Counted from the first letter of the stretch, positions 52,925 to 64,000 are shown. The stretch: 64,000 nucleotides of DNA from Pomphorhynchus laevis (GCA_012934845.2 WNNJ02003101.1:32766-96765), one strand, 5' to 3'. Numbers and translations are program-made. Notes: a model not told the origin generated them from the letters alone.

Positions 52925-53485
52925 TCAATGCATCATGATGTGATTCGTGACATATTAAGTAAGAAATTAACAGAGGTTAGTCATAACGTCCAAATTGAGC
53001 CCGACATGAATTCCGTCAATTACAATGTTATATTCGAAAACTACACAACAACCCGATATTACGATGCAAGGCTTGACATAGCTTGTTCCGAACTGTATGG
53101 CGATAGAACGGTGCGTACTCTCATGGATGTGTGCGTTTTAAACGCGTTCGCACCTTCTAACAGCTCGAAAACAGTAGACGCATGTTTCGAATATCACAAA
53201 ACAAGAAAGAAGAGCAAGTATATGGAAAGAGTTACTGTTGTTAAACACGCAACATTCATACCAGTGGTTTTTTCTCACTGGGGGTGGTGCCGGTAAAGAA
53301 GCCAGTCAATTATTAAAGCGGATCGCCAGACTACAATCTCTAATAAACGGAGCTCAATATCCACAACAAATATCGAAGATTCGATCATGTCTTGGAATAG
53401 CATTTTGTCGTACGATTTCACGATGTATTCGCGTGGCACGATCATCACTGAACTGCCCATCCCCTCCTGTCTCTATGACGTAGCG
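52925..53485 (+). pseudogene. Mobile-element-type protein, possible nuclease-like domain
   Basis: The frame starting at 52928 reads MHHDVIRDILSKKLTEVSHN, QIEPDMNS, ARLDIACSELYGDRTVRTLM, then RVTVVKHATFIPVVFS; a second frame continues with GGGAGKEASQLLKRIARLQS and CIRVARSS. This run (RHN-xxRD-xxxxLL-EV, EP, ARLDxxA..DVRV, HxTFTPLVFS-GG, RGxRSS) is a recurring protein module in cnidarian and mollusc repeat-derived genes, often downstream of an RT. The A-D-x-A..DVxVxN pattern could be a PD-(D/E)xK-like nuclease; that is inference. It is spread over two frames, so decayed. Confidence 0.45.
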
Positions 53486-53599
53486 GATACAACCTCACAC
53501 TGAATGACTTGAGATTACTTTAAACATGCTCCCATTGTCTAGCCAAAAACGGCCCGTCATAAAAGGTCTAATTTATCCACTTGCTTGTAACTTATTTCG

Positions 53600-53895
53600 A
53601 CTATATTATTTAGTGTTTTTTTGCAAAAATAAATGTCTCATTAAAAAAATTAATATTATAAAAAAATTATTTAATATTATTATTTTAATATTATTATTTA
53701 ATATTATTATTTATTATTTATTATTTATTTTTTATTATTAATAATATTATTATTTAATGATAATTATTATAATTAAATTGTACATCAATTTGATCATAAT
53801 CAAATTTAGCGTGAAAATGGGATGACGACGGGATCAAAGGTTTTTAGTAAAACGATTTTTCCAGCAAATGAAGAAAATAAGGTATATAATTATTG
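53600..53895. repeat. AT low-complexity tract
   Basis: Long run of TAATATTATTATTTAATATT-type repeats (about 53640-53760), then AT-rich unique sequence. Confidence 0.75.
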
Positions 53896-53896
53896 G

Positions 53897-54060
53897 AGCT
53901 GGATCAAAGGAAAGAAGAAATTATTCTTGATATTTCGCTAACTACTGTTAGAATCTTCAAAAAATTACAGAAAATTATGTAATTTTCTGAAGATTCTAAC
54001 AGTAGTTAGCAAAATATCAAAAATAATTTCTTCCTTCCTTTGATCCAGCTCCAATAATTA
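53897..54060. mobile_element. Foldback/MITE-like hairpin (ATTATTGGAGCTGGATCAAA ends)
   Basis: Arms of about 78 bp begin ATTATTGGAGCTGGATCAAA and end TTTGATCCAGCTCCAATAAT; the centre is GAAAATTATGTAATTTTC. Both arms include ATTCT/AGAAT and GCTAACTACTG. It directly precedes LINE A copy 7. Half copies lie at 19225-19320, and the ends resemble the 25912-26065 hairpin. Confidence 0.85.
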
Positions 54061-54089
54061 TTTATCAATAATGGATCAGTATCAAGTAT

Positions 54090-56040
54090 TAAAAAAGAAG
54101 GTATGCTTTTTAACTTCTGAAGTAATTCCTGAGGGAAAACTTCCCTGTTTCAAAAATTAGCTAACTTAGTGGTTATTAAACTACTGGAGCCTCTGGAAAT
54201 GCAGAACCTTTTTAATACCTTTCTAAGAGGAGTTACCAATCTTTTCAAAAAGAGAATTTTGTTGAACTGTATTAAATATTACGAGACAAATTAAAATATA
54301 TTTCGCCACCTAAATTGGCCAAGGCGTATATCAAATATTTCAATGACACGCATTCAAATATCGATACTATTACGTCTAAACCGATCATTGCTACGTTAAA
54401 AATTAACAACATGCCAACCTTCCTCTAAGACGAAGATGTATAGATGTTAGAAATAGAGTACAATATTTATAGCGTTCGTTCCATAATCGGTAAAAAAGGA
54501 TTACCCATCCCGGTGCGTTCTGCAATGCCCAGGTGGATGTATCACAGAACCTGTCGATCTCGTATTCCAACCCTTTCATGGGGTACAACTTGAATTTTTC
54601 ATTAGTGGAGGCTGACTCCTTAATCTACCCCACTGTAACGAGTGTCACCAGTGGGGGCATTAGTCGTCAGGTTGTTACCTACCGCAAACGTGCAAGGTGT
54701 GTGGGACTTTTACTAATCATCCAAGAAAATGGATAGATAATCCTCACTGCTCAAACTGCAGGGGTGAGTACCCCTCGTGGCCTAAAAAATGTAAAGTTTT
54801 TAACGCCTACCAGAAGAGACACCGGTGCGTGAAACCTAAACCGACAACTTTTGTGGAGGCTGTCTCAGCCGTCAAAGAAGACAAGTTATCTGATTCATAA
54901 ATCCTAAACTCATATATGAGAAACATCAGGCTTCAATGGTACACCTTGAAAACTTGATTAAGAATTTGATCAGTTAACTGGCAGAGTCCTTCATCTCACC
55001 TCCAGCATGGAAGGTCAACAATTAAAGAAAGTATCCTAAATAAAAAACGGACAGGTTCTTCGCATTATATAGACCCAATAAAGTTAACATGGTAGAACTT
55101 AATATGGGTAGTAGCCAGTACTGAGGGAAATGAAGATAACGCCTGTAAGCAAATGTCCTCACATGTAAGTACAGGAGGTGGAAAGACTAGGCGAGAGGCG
55201 TCCCACTTCGGTTACATTAACCTAATGGGAAGTACTCAAGAGCCTTTTTCACTTAATATCTTTCAGTGGAATTCGGGAGGTGCTTCCGCCCTTAGGCTTC
55301 TATCTGATAGAGATAGAGATGTTATAGTCCTTCATGAGACGCGGTATATTCGTCTACCCGAGGGCATTTCTCGATTTAGCCCAAAGCATATCTACATATT
55401 TCACTCGTACATAAGAGGATACACACACTTCACTCTCTCCTTACTCTTCTTAATCTCAAGGTCTTTTAACCCTACTTAAATACTTCTTAAGATCCTCCGT
55501 CTTATTGAACTTCTCGTGTCCAACCATGTCTTGTCCAACCAGCACTTGTCAAGAACGGGTAACGTATCAGCCTTGCCAATATCTACATTCAGACGGGGGA
55601 GATTCAAAAGAACCGTGACCTCTTGGACCGTATTTTAGGTAGTGGCTACAACATGTTACTCGGTGACTTCAACGACAGAACTGATTGTTGGATTAATTCA
55701 GCACTCCACAGAGCCAGAAACGATTATCTTATTCACAAACCACTTTCCTCTACCTTTCATTGCTTAACAACAAACTCACTCCTCGACATATTAATGCTAG
55801 AAAGGACGTGGTTGTTAAAACCCATCTGCACTGAGCAGTCGCGCCAACAACTGACCACCTCTCATGACCTAATACGCTAGCAACTAGAGGAAGATACGTT
55901 TCTTAGAAGGAGGTTTCACTTGGATCCAATTATAATGGCCTTCTTTCATGAGTTATCTAAACTCTTACCCAGGATAGGGAATGATAGTTTGACTGAATTT
56001 AATTCCTACCTCTCTTCGTAAGCTACCGTTTTTGTTAGAT
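54090..56040 (+). mobile_element. LINE family A, copy 7, 3'-truncated
   Basis: ORF1 runs from about 54110 to 54900 (SCSNCRGEYPSWPKKCKVFNAY at about 54750-54815), endonuclease from 55153 to 55860 (SLNIFQWNSGGASALRLLSD, VIVLHETRYIRLPEG, LLGDFNDRTDCWINSAL). The sequence stops at about 56035, inside the linker phrase AAGCTACCG, and the RT is absent. A LINE B copy follows. 3' loss is not expected from normal LINE insertion, so a later event removed the end. Confidence 0.82.
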
Positions 56041-56160
56041 AGGCGTTATAATTATTATAATCTAATTTTTAGTCTAATTTAATCCAATTTTAATCTAATT
56101 TAATTTTTAGTTCATTTTAATCTAATTTTTAGCTGTTTGTATGTTGTTCTTTTAAAATAG
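56040..56160. repeat. LINE B 3' tail repeat (TAATCTAATTTTTAG-like)
   Basis: TAATCTAATTTTTAGTCTAA, then TTTAATCTAATTTAATTTTT and so on: about five imperfect units of 14-16 bp. On the minus strand it is the 3' tail of LINE B, like the microsatellite tails of CR1/L2 elements. Confidence 0.65.
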
Positions 56161-58470
56161 TGAACTTTAGAGAGTAAGTGAAAGTTTTTTTTAATGTGGC
56201 AAATCCACACAGACTGTGTGCTTACAAGCCCACAAAAGCGAAACAGATAAAAAAGTTAATCGTTTAGTAGCATCGATTTTAGCTGCTTTTTGAAAAATCG
56301 GAGTGAGGATGATGATCACAGATGATTAAGTAAGGAATTCCAAAGGAGAGGAGCAGCGATATGTAGGGATCGACGGCTGAAGTTGGTTGAGTGAATAGGT
56401 ACGTGTAGCAGAAGAGAATTACAGGAACGTAGGTGAGTAGAAAGATTGCGAGATTCACTTAGAGTTGGCAGATAAAGATAAGAAGGAGAATTACAACGGA
56501 GAAGGCGATAAGTCAGCCAAATCAGACGAAAACGAACGCGATGTTCAATACTTAGCCATCCAAGTTTTGATAAATAGGAAGATATATGATCGAATTTACG
56601 AAGTCGAAAAAGGATGCGCACCGCAGTGTTAATGAGGCGTTGAAGAGGTTTAAGGGATGACTTTGAAGAGAAAACGAGAAGGCTAAGACAGTAATCAATA
56701 CGTGGGAAAAGAAGATAGGAGATAAGAGATTTACAAGAACTAAAATCTAGAGAATTTCTGACGAGACGAATATCACGGAGAAGAATATTTGAAGACCTAG
56801 TTTTATCACGAATGAAGGGATCAAGATGCAGGTTATTGTCGAAGTGAGTACCTAGAAATACTAGTTTATATACAGCAGGAATAATTGTGGTCTGAAGATA
56901 CCGAGATGGAGGAATAACAGAAACAGTAGAGGGCAAAATCCATAACACTTTAGATTTGGTAGGATTTAGGGACATGCGCAAAGAAATTAGATGTTCTAAT
57001 AGAGCACGAAGACAATTATATGCGGATACGAAAAGTTGGCTTAGGGAATGAGGAGACGAATGAGAATAAAGAAGTATATCATCAGCGTACTGCATTACCC
57101 TGAAGCAGAATTTACTAGTTATACAAGATAAATCTCCAAGAAGAAGAAGCGTAAATAGAATAGGGCCAAGTACAGAACCTTGAGGTACACCACAAGAGAG
57201 AGAAGATAGAGGAGAACACATTGAATTAGAATGGACGGAAAATGATCGATCGGAGAGATACGAAGAGAACCAAGCTAAAGTGGACAAAGAGAAACCATAG
57301 TGATAGCGAAGACGAAAAAGAAGGATTTCGTGATCGACAATGTCGAATGCAGATGAAAGATCGAGCGATATTACTACACTACACAGTCCTTTGTCACGAG
57401 CGGAGAACAGATCAGAAAATACTTTATGACATGCTAGTTCGCTGGAATGATTGGAGCGAAAAGCAGCTTGAAAGAAGGGTAGAGCTGCGATGACGATAGA
57501 TACTTGTTTATCTGATCTAATACAAGGTGTTCAAGAATTTTAGATAAGGTTGGTAGAATTGATAGTGGGCGATAAGATGAAGGAATAGAGGGTCAAGAGA
57601 GGGCTTTTTAAGTAGGTGACGAACAATGGCCGTTTTCCAAAGAACAGAAAATATTCCATTCACGATTGACGAGTTAAAGAGGCTGGTAAGGAAAGGTGTG
57701 AAGTCTGTTGACAATAATTTGAGAATTCAAGTAGGGGTGTGATCGGCAGGAGAGGACTTACAAGTTAACGAAATAAGAAGGCAATATACCTCATCTTCAG
57801 ATACCGCAAGTAGATAAAAGAGCTCATGGATACGAACAGACGAGATACAATAAGTTTGTGGAAGGACGATGATCGAATCGATTAGAGAAACAGTTTTTGA
57901 AATTAGGTAATAGGAGAATTGAGAAGGATCAAGAGTGGAGGTGACAGAGGAACGAGAAAGTAAAGAATTACGAGTTTTCCATTTAGTTCGAGAGTCATTA
58001 GCGGAAGCCTGTTTGTTTCGCCAAAATCTATGTGCCTTAGAACGCAGAAGTGGCCTATGCGAACGACGAAGATCAAATAATTGGTTACGATAAAAGGATG
58101 AGTCAAGTTCTGAAGATAGTCTGAGATAACGATGATAATTTCTGTAAGAACGACGCAGGAGCCGTTTTGAAGTCACACACTCAGAGTCGAACCATGTTGA
58201 AGATTTTGCCGTGATTGAACAAAAGTTTTAAGAGGAAGAATTTCATCGAGGATAGAGCAAAATACATTGTCAAAGAGGGTACATAAGTAATTAGGGGATT
58301 GGTAGATAGAAGAAGGATACATTAACGGAGAGCGGTTAATATGAGAGCAAAGAAGGGAAAAGTCGAGGAATTTCGAAGAACGACACGAGATAATTTTCGC
58401 AAGAACATTGATTTTTAACAAAGGGAGAGAACATGTAACAAGGAAGTGGTCGGATAGAGTGGTTATATCT
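56160..58470 (-). mobile_element. LINE family B, copy 5 (endonuclease end to tail)
   Basis: Minus strand: endonuclease end (58470-58421), linker and ORF2 middle (58421-57727; KIISCRSSKFLDFS, RRSYRNYHRYLRLSSELDSS), RT fingers (57714-57517) and the long intact C-terminal part (57287-56316). The 3' region carries GCAAATCCACACAGACTGTG like the copy ending near 19800. 5'-truncated; a few frame breaks. Confidence 0.85.
56316..57287 (-). pseudogene. RT palm and C-terminal domain of LINE B copy 5 (323 codons)
   Basis: Residues 33-44 have GVPQGSVLGPIL (motif B), 65-73 MQYADDILL (catalytic pair at 69-70), 106-112 LNPTKSK, then LFPRIDYCLSLLVFSS and FRLRKFDHISSYLSKLGWLS..RVRFRLIWLTYRLLR, SPSYLYL and the ending AAPLLWNSLL. 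This is the L2/CR1 C-terminal signature. The frame is open for over 320 codons but lacks the fingers and motif A, which lie in other frames upstream. Confidence 0.85.
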
Positions 58471-59480
58471 TAAATATTAAACAACATTTTACCAAATAAG
58501 TTTAATTATTTATATTATCTATCGGAGATAAACATCTTAATCACAACTTGTAATGATTATATTGTGTTCAAATCAGTTACAAAACTGGTAGCATCGATTA
58601 ACTTAAATAGTTTTTATATTATTGATCAAAATTTTCGCTGCTTATTTAAGAAATTACCAATCAGGTTAACTAAGAGCTTAAAAATGTGATATTTTAATAA
58701 AATGTTTTTTGATAAATCTTTGAAGTGCTGCACCAGAAAATACCTTGCTAATATCGATACCTACAAGATATAAATTAAAACACTAAATACAAACGTTTGT
58801 GAAGCATTCTAATTTCTATTCCATTATAATCTCGATAACTCAAAACATTTGCACAAAGCACATTTTAGAAGCTTTTAATAAAATGCGTTAAATGCTGTTA
58901 TCAGATTCTTTCGTGTTCATAACGTCCATAAATGTATTTGTTTTTTAAAGTTTCCTCGTTTGCTTTCAACAACAGTGTAGTTGAGTGTCGCACAGCAATA
59001 AAGCCTAAGTGCAAAAATTAGCTGAAGTGCATAAGTCTGTGCACTGATTATTAGATAGCTGATATCTTGTTTTTACTGCGCTTGGATGTGTAAGCGCTTA
59101 ATTCCATACGTGACGCTTTCTCTAAATGCGTTTTCTTACCTAGTGATAGTCAAGTTATTGGTGGAGTATACCAAACATACTCAATTTCGCCTTAGCAAAT
59201 ATTAAATATCCATCGGAATTAGTGGCAATTATACATTTAAAAATCCGAAATTTGAAAAAATTAACGTTTTATCGGTTTATCCTCTGACTTCGTCATCAGT
59301 AAATAGGAGAACTAATTGACAACCGATTTAATAAATTGTGTACAGCACTGAAAGCCTGTAAATTTCTAACCTGCTAATTCGCTTTTAAAACTAGCAAAAT
59401 TCGTCCCATGTCATTTTAAATAATGTAGAAGCTATTGATAACATCCTCACATGGTCATATCTACTACAACTTCGTCGTTA
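58470..59480. other. AT-rich region, no gene seen
   Basis: About 1 kb with no coding signal and no recognised repeat. The missing 3' half of LINE A copy 7 is not here. Confidence 0.4.
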
Positions 59481-59483
59481 AGT

Positions 59484-60551
59484 TTAGCTCTTCAGATCAT
59501 TCAACAATTTGTGGAACTCGGCATCATAGTCCTCATAGTTGAGGAATTTGGAATCATGCGTCCCCATGCACCGGGCCGATGAATGAGAATCGTGCGAAAC
59601 TTGTAGCAGCATAAAATACTGGTACAAAAGTGCCGAGTCGACCCAAGACTCGGTTTTGAAGATCATCGAATTCAACAAACCTGTTCTGTCCAGTTAGATA
59701 AAATGCACCAATATGATAGTTTGCCCTATTTTTTGCGATAGCCATATAAGCCTGCGCGAGTTTCACGAAGTCTAAAGGCTGGGGGCACGCGCATTGCGTT
59801 ATGTTTAAGCATACGTTGCAATATCGCATGAGCGATAGCCGCTTTCCCAACCCCCGCGGGAAATCCAGTAGTTCGTAGCGTAAAATCATCTGATAGCTGG
59901 AACCTCACCTCTCCTGATTCGTGAATATCACGTACCTGCCTGAGTCCGTTTATGCCCATAGCTGTCAAAATTCTAATTGTGCCTGCGACGTGGCCCGCGG
60001 CGTGTAGTGCATTTCTGAGACCAGCGTTAGCTACGTCCATCCCGTAGCTAACGAAAAGTTTGTTGACATAGCCGGTATTTCCTGAGACACCGACATTGAT
60101 TAGTGCTCTACCAATTGATCTTGGTGGAGACTGTAAGTGTGAGTACTCTGAGTATGAATTGTGGGCTGAGATGTTCTGGTTTTAATCTATCGGCCCCCGG
60201 TAGGTATGCCTTCTACGTGTAGGCCCACCTACCGTCGGGGCCGAAAAGGTTTTTATCACGCATGGACTCGCCTATGAGGCCGTATTTAACTGTCGTGTAT
60301 ATTGCCGCTGCAAAGAAGACCTGTTCAAATGCTTCGTCACCGCCACGGACCTGATCGAAGGCCCACATCGCGGCATTGGTAGCCGCTAATTCACGGTCAG
60401 CCCCTTTAAGTATGAGGCACACGAGTTCTCCAACGACGGGTATATCTATACCCGCCTGAATGCCAATTATGGCCTTCCCATTTACTAAAGGAATGTCAAT
60501 ATTAAGAGACATGTTGCGTTCAAGGATTTTTTTAGGAGAATAATGTTTCAC
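59484..60551 (-). mobile_element. Endogenous RNA-virus fossil, nucleoprotein-like (negative-strand virus)
   Basis: The region is GC-richer than its flanks and encodes on the minus strand a protein-like series: an N-terminal part (IDIPLVNGKAIIGIQAGIDI, RGGDEAFEQVFFAAAIYTTV), a middle part (GMDVANAGLRNALHAAGHVA, FPAGVGKAAIAHAILQR) and a C-terminal part (FVKLAQAYMAIAKNRANYHI, FYAATSFARFSF). The character and arrangement resemble nucleoproteins of Mononegavirales or Jingchuvirales (chuvirus-like). It is broken, with about three to four breaks, so of moderate age. No RT or LTR is part of it; a LINE A copy abuts its 5' side. Family placement is inference. Confidence 0.5.
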
Positions 60552-60976
60552 TAGATTTTTTCATATTGCAGATGCGTAGCAAGACACCAGGCAAGAATAA
60601 AAGAATACGCACACATACGCAGCTATGCACGGGTTAAAAAATGCTTTTAATAGTCATCGTGCGGATACCAAAAGTCATATGGTGCGACCTCCTATCCCGG
60701 AGTGGGTCTTGGACTGTTGTCTGCTTTGTTCAGTGAAGATTTTGGACAATACTGTAAGAGTTTCCTTCCCGAATGCCTCTTTATTAAAGGAATACAAAGA
60801 TTATTTTGACAAGCACCTTTTGGACTCTGGTTCCATAACGTTGAAACCCCTTCAGTGCTCAGTTAAAATATCTAATTTTCCATTGTTTCTAACAGAAGAA
60901 GATTTGATAACCCTGAAAAAATTGTATGGCCTCCAATCAGTGAGGCAAGTCCTAGGTAAGGGGGCGACCCCCCCCA

Positions 60977-61669
60977 GTGGCTTTTGCAAATACAGATCTT
61001 GATTCCGGTCTGCTTCTTTCTAAATCGTCAGCGAATCCTTTCCTAGGTTTTAACTTAGGATTCACTCTAATTGACGAAGACCGATTCACATTCCCCAACT
61101 GTAACAAGTGTCATGCCTGGGGCTACTGGTACTCTACATGCAGCAAGGCCTTGGTATGCGGTGTTTGTGGTGCTGGAATTGTCAGTATGCTTTATCAGGC
61201 CTCCCCCTCTTGCGCTAATTGTGGTGAGGAACATCCGGCCTGGTCAAGGCGCTGCAGAAGATTTAAAGAATATAAACAACTGTTTGTTAAGCCTAGAACC
61301 CCGATCAACTACGCCTCTGCTGCTGGTTCAACAGCCGACCGGATGTCAAACGCTGACATCATTCAACTTCTTGATAACCAGAAACGATATATTTTTTCGC
61401 AATTTCAAACAATGATTAGACTTCTACTATCCTCTTTTGTAGGGACAACAGCTGCCCCCTTGCCTAACGAGCTTAAAACCCCCACTCCAAGAAGAGGGGG
61501 CTTCGGCCAGAACAGTCCCACCCCCAAGGTGGGGAAGATGATCAAGGATAAGAAGGCTTCTCTGGGAAATGAAGATATTGCCCTGGGGGTACGACCCGCG
61601 ACGGAGCTAGTGGCAGGGAGGGTAACCCTCCTGCACCTAGCTCTGTCTCGATTGGCATCCCCCTTTTAA
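60977..61669 (+). CDS. LINE A ORF1 nucleic-acid-binding protein, CCHC part (230 codons)
   Basis: Zinc knuckles: CNKCHAWGYWYSTC (C-x2-C-x4-Y-x4-C; the usual H is Y), CGVCGAG and SCANCGEEHPAWSRRC. Then a region SAAGSTADRMSNADIIQLLD and a Pro/Arg-rich tail. The ORF1 N-terminal half (60625-61002) is in another frame overlapping at 60977, so a single frameshift separates the halves. In I/Jockey-type LINEs this protein binds element RNA. Confidence 0.75.
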   Translation: MAFANTDLDSGLLLSKSSANPFLGFNLGFTLIDEDRFTFPNCNKCHAWGYWYSTCSKALVCGVCGAGIVSMLYQASPSCANCGEEHPAWSRRCRRFKEYKQLFVKPRTPINYASAAGSTADRMSNADIIQLLDNQKRYIFSQFQTMIRLLLSSFVGTTAAPLPNELKTPTPRRGGFGQNSPTPKVGKMIKDKKASLGNEDIALGVRPATELVAGRVTLLHLALSRLASPF

Positions 61670-62454
61670 CTAATTTAGCCCAATGGTGAGTAAACCTAAG
61701 CCTTTTTCACTGAATATTCTCCAGTGGAATTCGGGAGGTGCTTCTGCCCTTAGACTTTTATCTGGTAGAGACGCAGATGTTATAGTCCTTCAGGAGACGC
61801 GGTCTATCCGTCTCCCCCAGGACATTACTCGATTTATCCCAAAGCATATTTGTTCCCACTATACTCCGTACATAACCCCACCTCACTCCTCTTCATCTCA
61901 AGGACTCTTGACCTTTAGTGCTCTTAAGGTCTCCCTCTTGCTAAATTACTCTTGTCCAGCCCTGTCTTGTCTTAGTTTCACTCGTAAGAACGGTAAACGC
62001 CTCAGTCTAGCCAACTTACATTCGTCCGGGAGATCCACAAGAACGTGACCTGGATGGTATTATCGATAGCGGCTATGACATTGTACTAGGTGACTTCAAC
62101 GACAGAACTGGTCGTTGGATTAATGCTGCTCTCCGCAGAGCCAGGAACGGTTATCTTATTCACAAACCACCGTCCCCTACATTTCATTGCACATCAACGA
62201 ATTCACTCCTCGACCTATTACTGCTCCACGAGAGATGGTTGTTAAAACCCTTCTGCACGGAGCAGTCGCGACAGCATCTGTCCACATCTCATGATCTAAT
62301 TCGCTGGGATAGAGGAGGATACGCTGCTTCGGAGAAGATTCCACTTTGACCCGATCAGAGTGGCTTTCTTCCAAGCTGCTATCCAACGCTTCCCCGAATT
62401 GGTAATGAGAATTTAACCGAATTTAATTCCTACCTCTCTTCGCAAGCTACCGCA

Positions 62455-63390
62455 TTGCTTTCTACAACCTATAAAGGTCGAATTTTCAATCCCACTCCGA
62501 CGAAACTCAAGGTTCTAGCAAAACTACTGAACCTCCCTAATCTCTCTTCTTCCGCCAGACAGACTCTCTCGAATGAATACTGGCGCACCAGATATTGGTT
62601 CCAGCTGAGTAGGGATAGGGCGAGCATTGCTCGTCTTAACCCTTCTCAGTCTTCCTTTTGGAAGATTTTCAAGAAGGAGAAGTTTGCTTGTTGGAGGGAT
62701 AGGGCCTTGGGTTGGATCGGTAGAATTGGCCTTGATAAAGTTTTAGAAGAGTCACTTGCCTTACACAACTATGGAGCCACTCAATCTCCGCAACCAATCC
62801 CGCCTTGGGGAGACTTCAGGAGTAGAGACTTATCTGTCACAGATATTCTCAACGCCTGGGGGCCTCTTCCAAGCACCTCCAAAACCGTCGCTCCACTCTC
62901 TTCTCGTGTCTGTCAGCTTTTGACAACCGATCAAAGAAGGGAGGTGGCCATCACAATGCTATTAGCCACCCCATCCGATGTAGCCGGCATCAACATTAGC
63001 AAGAGAATTTTTATTCCAAAAAAGTTTCCGGTCTCTTGTCCTAAAGACCTGCGGCCCATTTCGATTCAAAATTCCCTCGTATCGATCTACGAAAAAGCGC
63101 TTGCGCGTAGAATCCGCGATCATCTGATTAGGCGAAATTTAATCCCACCTGGTTTCCATGGGTTTGTCAAAGGTCGCTCGGTCCATTCAGCAGTTGGTGA
63201 AGTGCATCGGTTTTGTCAGGAGAACAGTCATCAGCTAGCTGTGGCAGTTTTCCTTGATTTTTCCGCTGCATTTGACCGCATCTCCATTCCATTTGTTATC
63301 TCTTCTCTCAGGTCCCTCGGGTTGCCTGCGAGAATTGTTAACAGAGTAGATCCTGCTGTATACCATACGATTTTACTAAGACGACCTTAA
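62455..63390 (+). pseudogene. LINE A ORF2 linker and RT fingers/palm (311 codons)
   Basis: LPNLSSSARQTLSNEYWRTR and GWIGRIGLDKVLEESLALHN are the linker. RPISIQNSLVSIYEKALARR begins the RT fingers, GFHGFVKGRSVHSAVGEVHR follows, and VAVFLDFSAAFDRISIPFV is motif A. The frame leaves the RT just before motif B, which continues in another frame at about 63400. The upstream endonuclease is at 61683-62300. Confidence 0.82.
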
Positions 63391-64000
63391 TGCGCGTCAG
63401 TTCTACCCTATTACGGGTGTACCTCAAGGATCCCACTTTCTCCTATCTTATATCTTGCTGCCTCCGTTAACCTATTCAAAATATTTAAACGCGAACAACG
63501 TCTTGTGGTGTACGCTGATCACACCACAGCCCTGTTCTCTGGACACAAGTGCAAAGAAGTAGTTTCTGACATCAGCCGTTTCTTTTTAAGATTATAAGAC
63601 CAGTTACCCATATCCAATCTTATTTTAAACTCCGCCAAATCGCAGGCGTTTGTCTTTCATGGCACCCCTGCAACTAAGAAAAAACTTAAGAGATTAGCAC
63701 ACTCGGCGCTCTTCTCCATATTTGCCTCTGAACAACTTCCTACCTTCACAAGTCCAGTAAAATACCTGGGATTTACCGTTCCGGTGAACTGGTCGGCGAA
63801 ACTGACCTGGATAGACTTAAACGTATCCTGAAAAAAGCTAGGTGGGCTCTGAAACGGGCCGAGCATTTGTCGTTGAATGGAAAAACCAGGTGTGCCTTTG
63901 GGGTACCTGGGCTATCTTGGGATTAGTCTTCTTCTCAAGAGGACGTCCCCCATAGCAAAGACTAAATAAAGTTCCTTAAGCTTCTCGTCTCTCGTTTACC

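Larger units (their letters stand above)
60560..64000 (+). mobile_element. LINE family A, copy 8, best preserved, runs off the window
   Basis: A short leader from about 60560 leads into ORF1 (60625-61669), endonuclease (61683-62300), linker and RT (62455 to the window end). Motifs are VLQETRSIRLPQ, GDFNDRTGRWINAA, FLDFSAAFDRIS, GVPQGS-FLLSY, and VYADHTTALFS (D replaced by H in the second catalytic position). Frameshifts exist at about 60960, 61960-62060, 62310-62340 and after 63340. It is the reference copy for the family. Confidence 0.88.

Noticed and set aside
59484-60551. GC-rich island as bacterial gene transfer
   Set aside because: No bacterial operon structure or recognisable bacterial protein; the blocks look more like a viral nucleoprotein, and the host-type flanks are continuous.

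Overview
The window is AT-rich animal DNA, most likely from an invertebrate. It is dominated by decayed retroelements and holds only three supportable host genes. The evidence for a eukaryote is a spliced gene with consensus GT..AG introns (one of 56 bp), non-LTR retrotransposons of the I/Jockey-like and L2/CR1-like groups, Penelope-like elements (PLEs) with GIY-YIG endonuclease domains, and Ty3/gypsy-type fossils. I cannot name the phylum. I see no tRNA, rRNA or CRISPR array.

Left arm, 1-25.7 kb: no host gene found. LINE family A (three-part CCHC ORF1, endonuclease, YADD reverse transcriptase) lies at 1-3170 (+), 6690-10460 (-) and 25080-25650 (-). LINE family B (L2/CR1-like) lies at 3975-5890, 11400-15230, 18250-19000 and 19780-20620, all (-), plus an endonuclease fragment at 17300-17840 (+). 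LINE family C (CR1/RTE-like) lies at 6100-6350 (+) and 15545-17060 (-). Ty3/gypsy fossils lie at 3240-3965 and 20990-24910.

Middle, 25.7-45.3 kb: this part holds the host genes. A KxDL-motif (KXD1/BORC) gene runs from 27091 to 34914 in three exons; its first intron is about 7.5 kb and is filled by a 364-bp tandem array, a gypsy fossil, two PLE families and a 106-bp perfect palindrome. An intronless WDR89-like gene lies at 37871-38977. A small one-TM protein gene with a 5'-leader intron lies at 44998-45288. PLE copies and PLE 3' modules (39560-43350) fill the space between the last two, and a foldback/MITE-like element sits at 37165-37734.

Right arm, 45.4-64 kb: five more family A LINEs in alternating orientation, a mobile-element-type ORF (52925-53485), a foldback element (53897-54060), a family B LINE (56160-58470, -), and a GC-richer fossil resembling the nucleoprotein of a non-segmented negative-strand RNA virus (59484-60551, -) right beside the best-preserved family A LINE (60560 to the window end).

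The genes do not form an operon-like unit. KXD1 belongs to lysosome positioning, WDR89 is a WD40 scaffold and the third is an unidentified membrane protein. The most interesting signals are the hammerhead-ribozyme-like cores at several PLE ends, the large perfect palindrome between (AT)n runs, the inverted repeats around a solo GIY-YIG ORF, and the host gene hidden across the PLE-packed intron.
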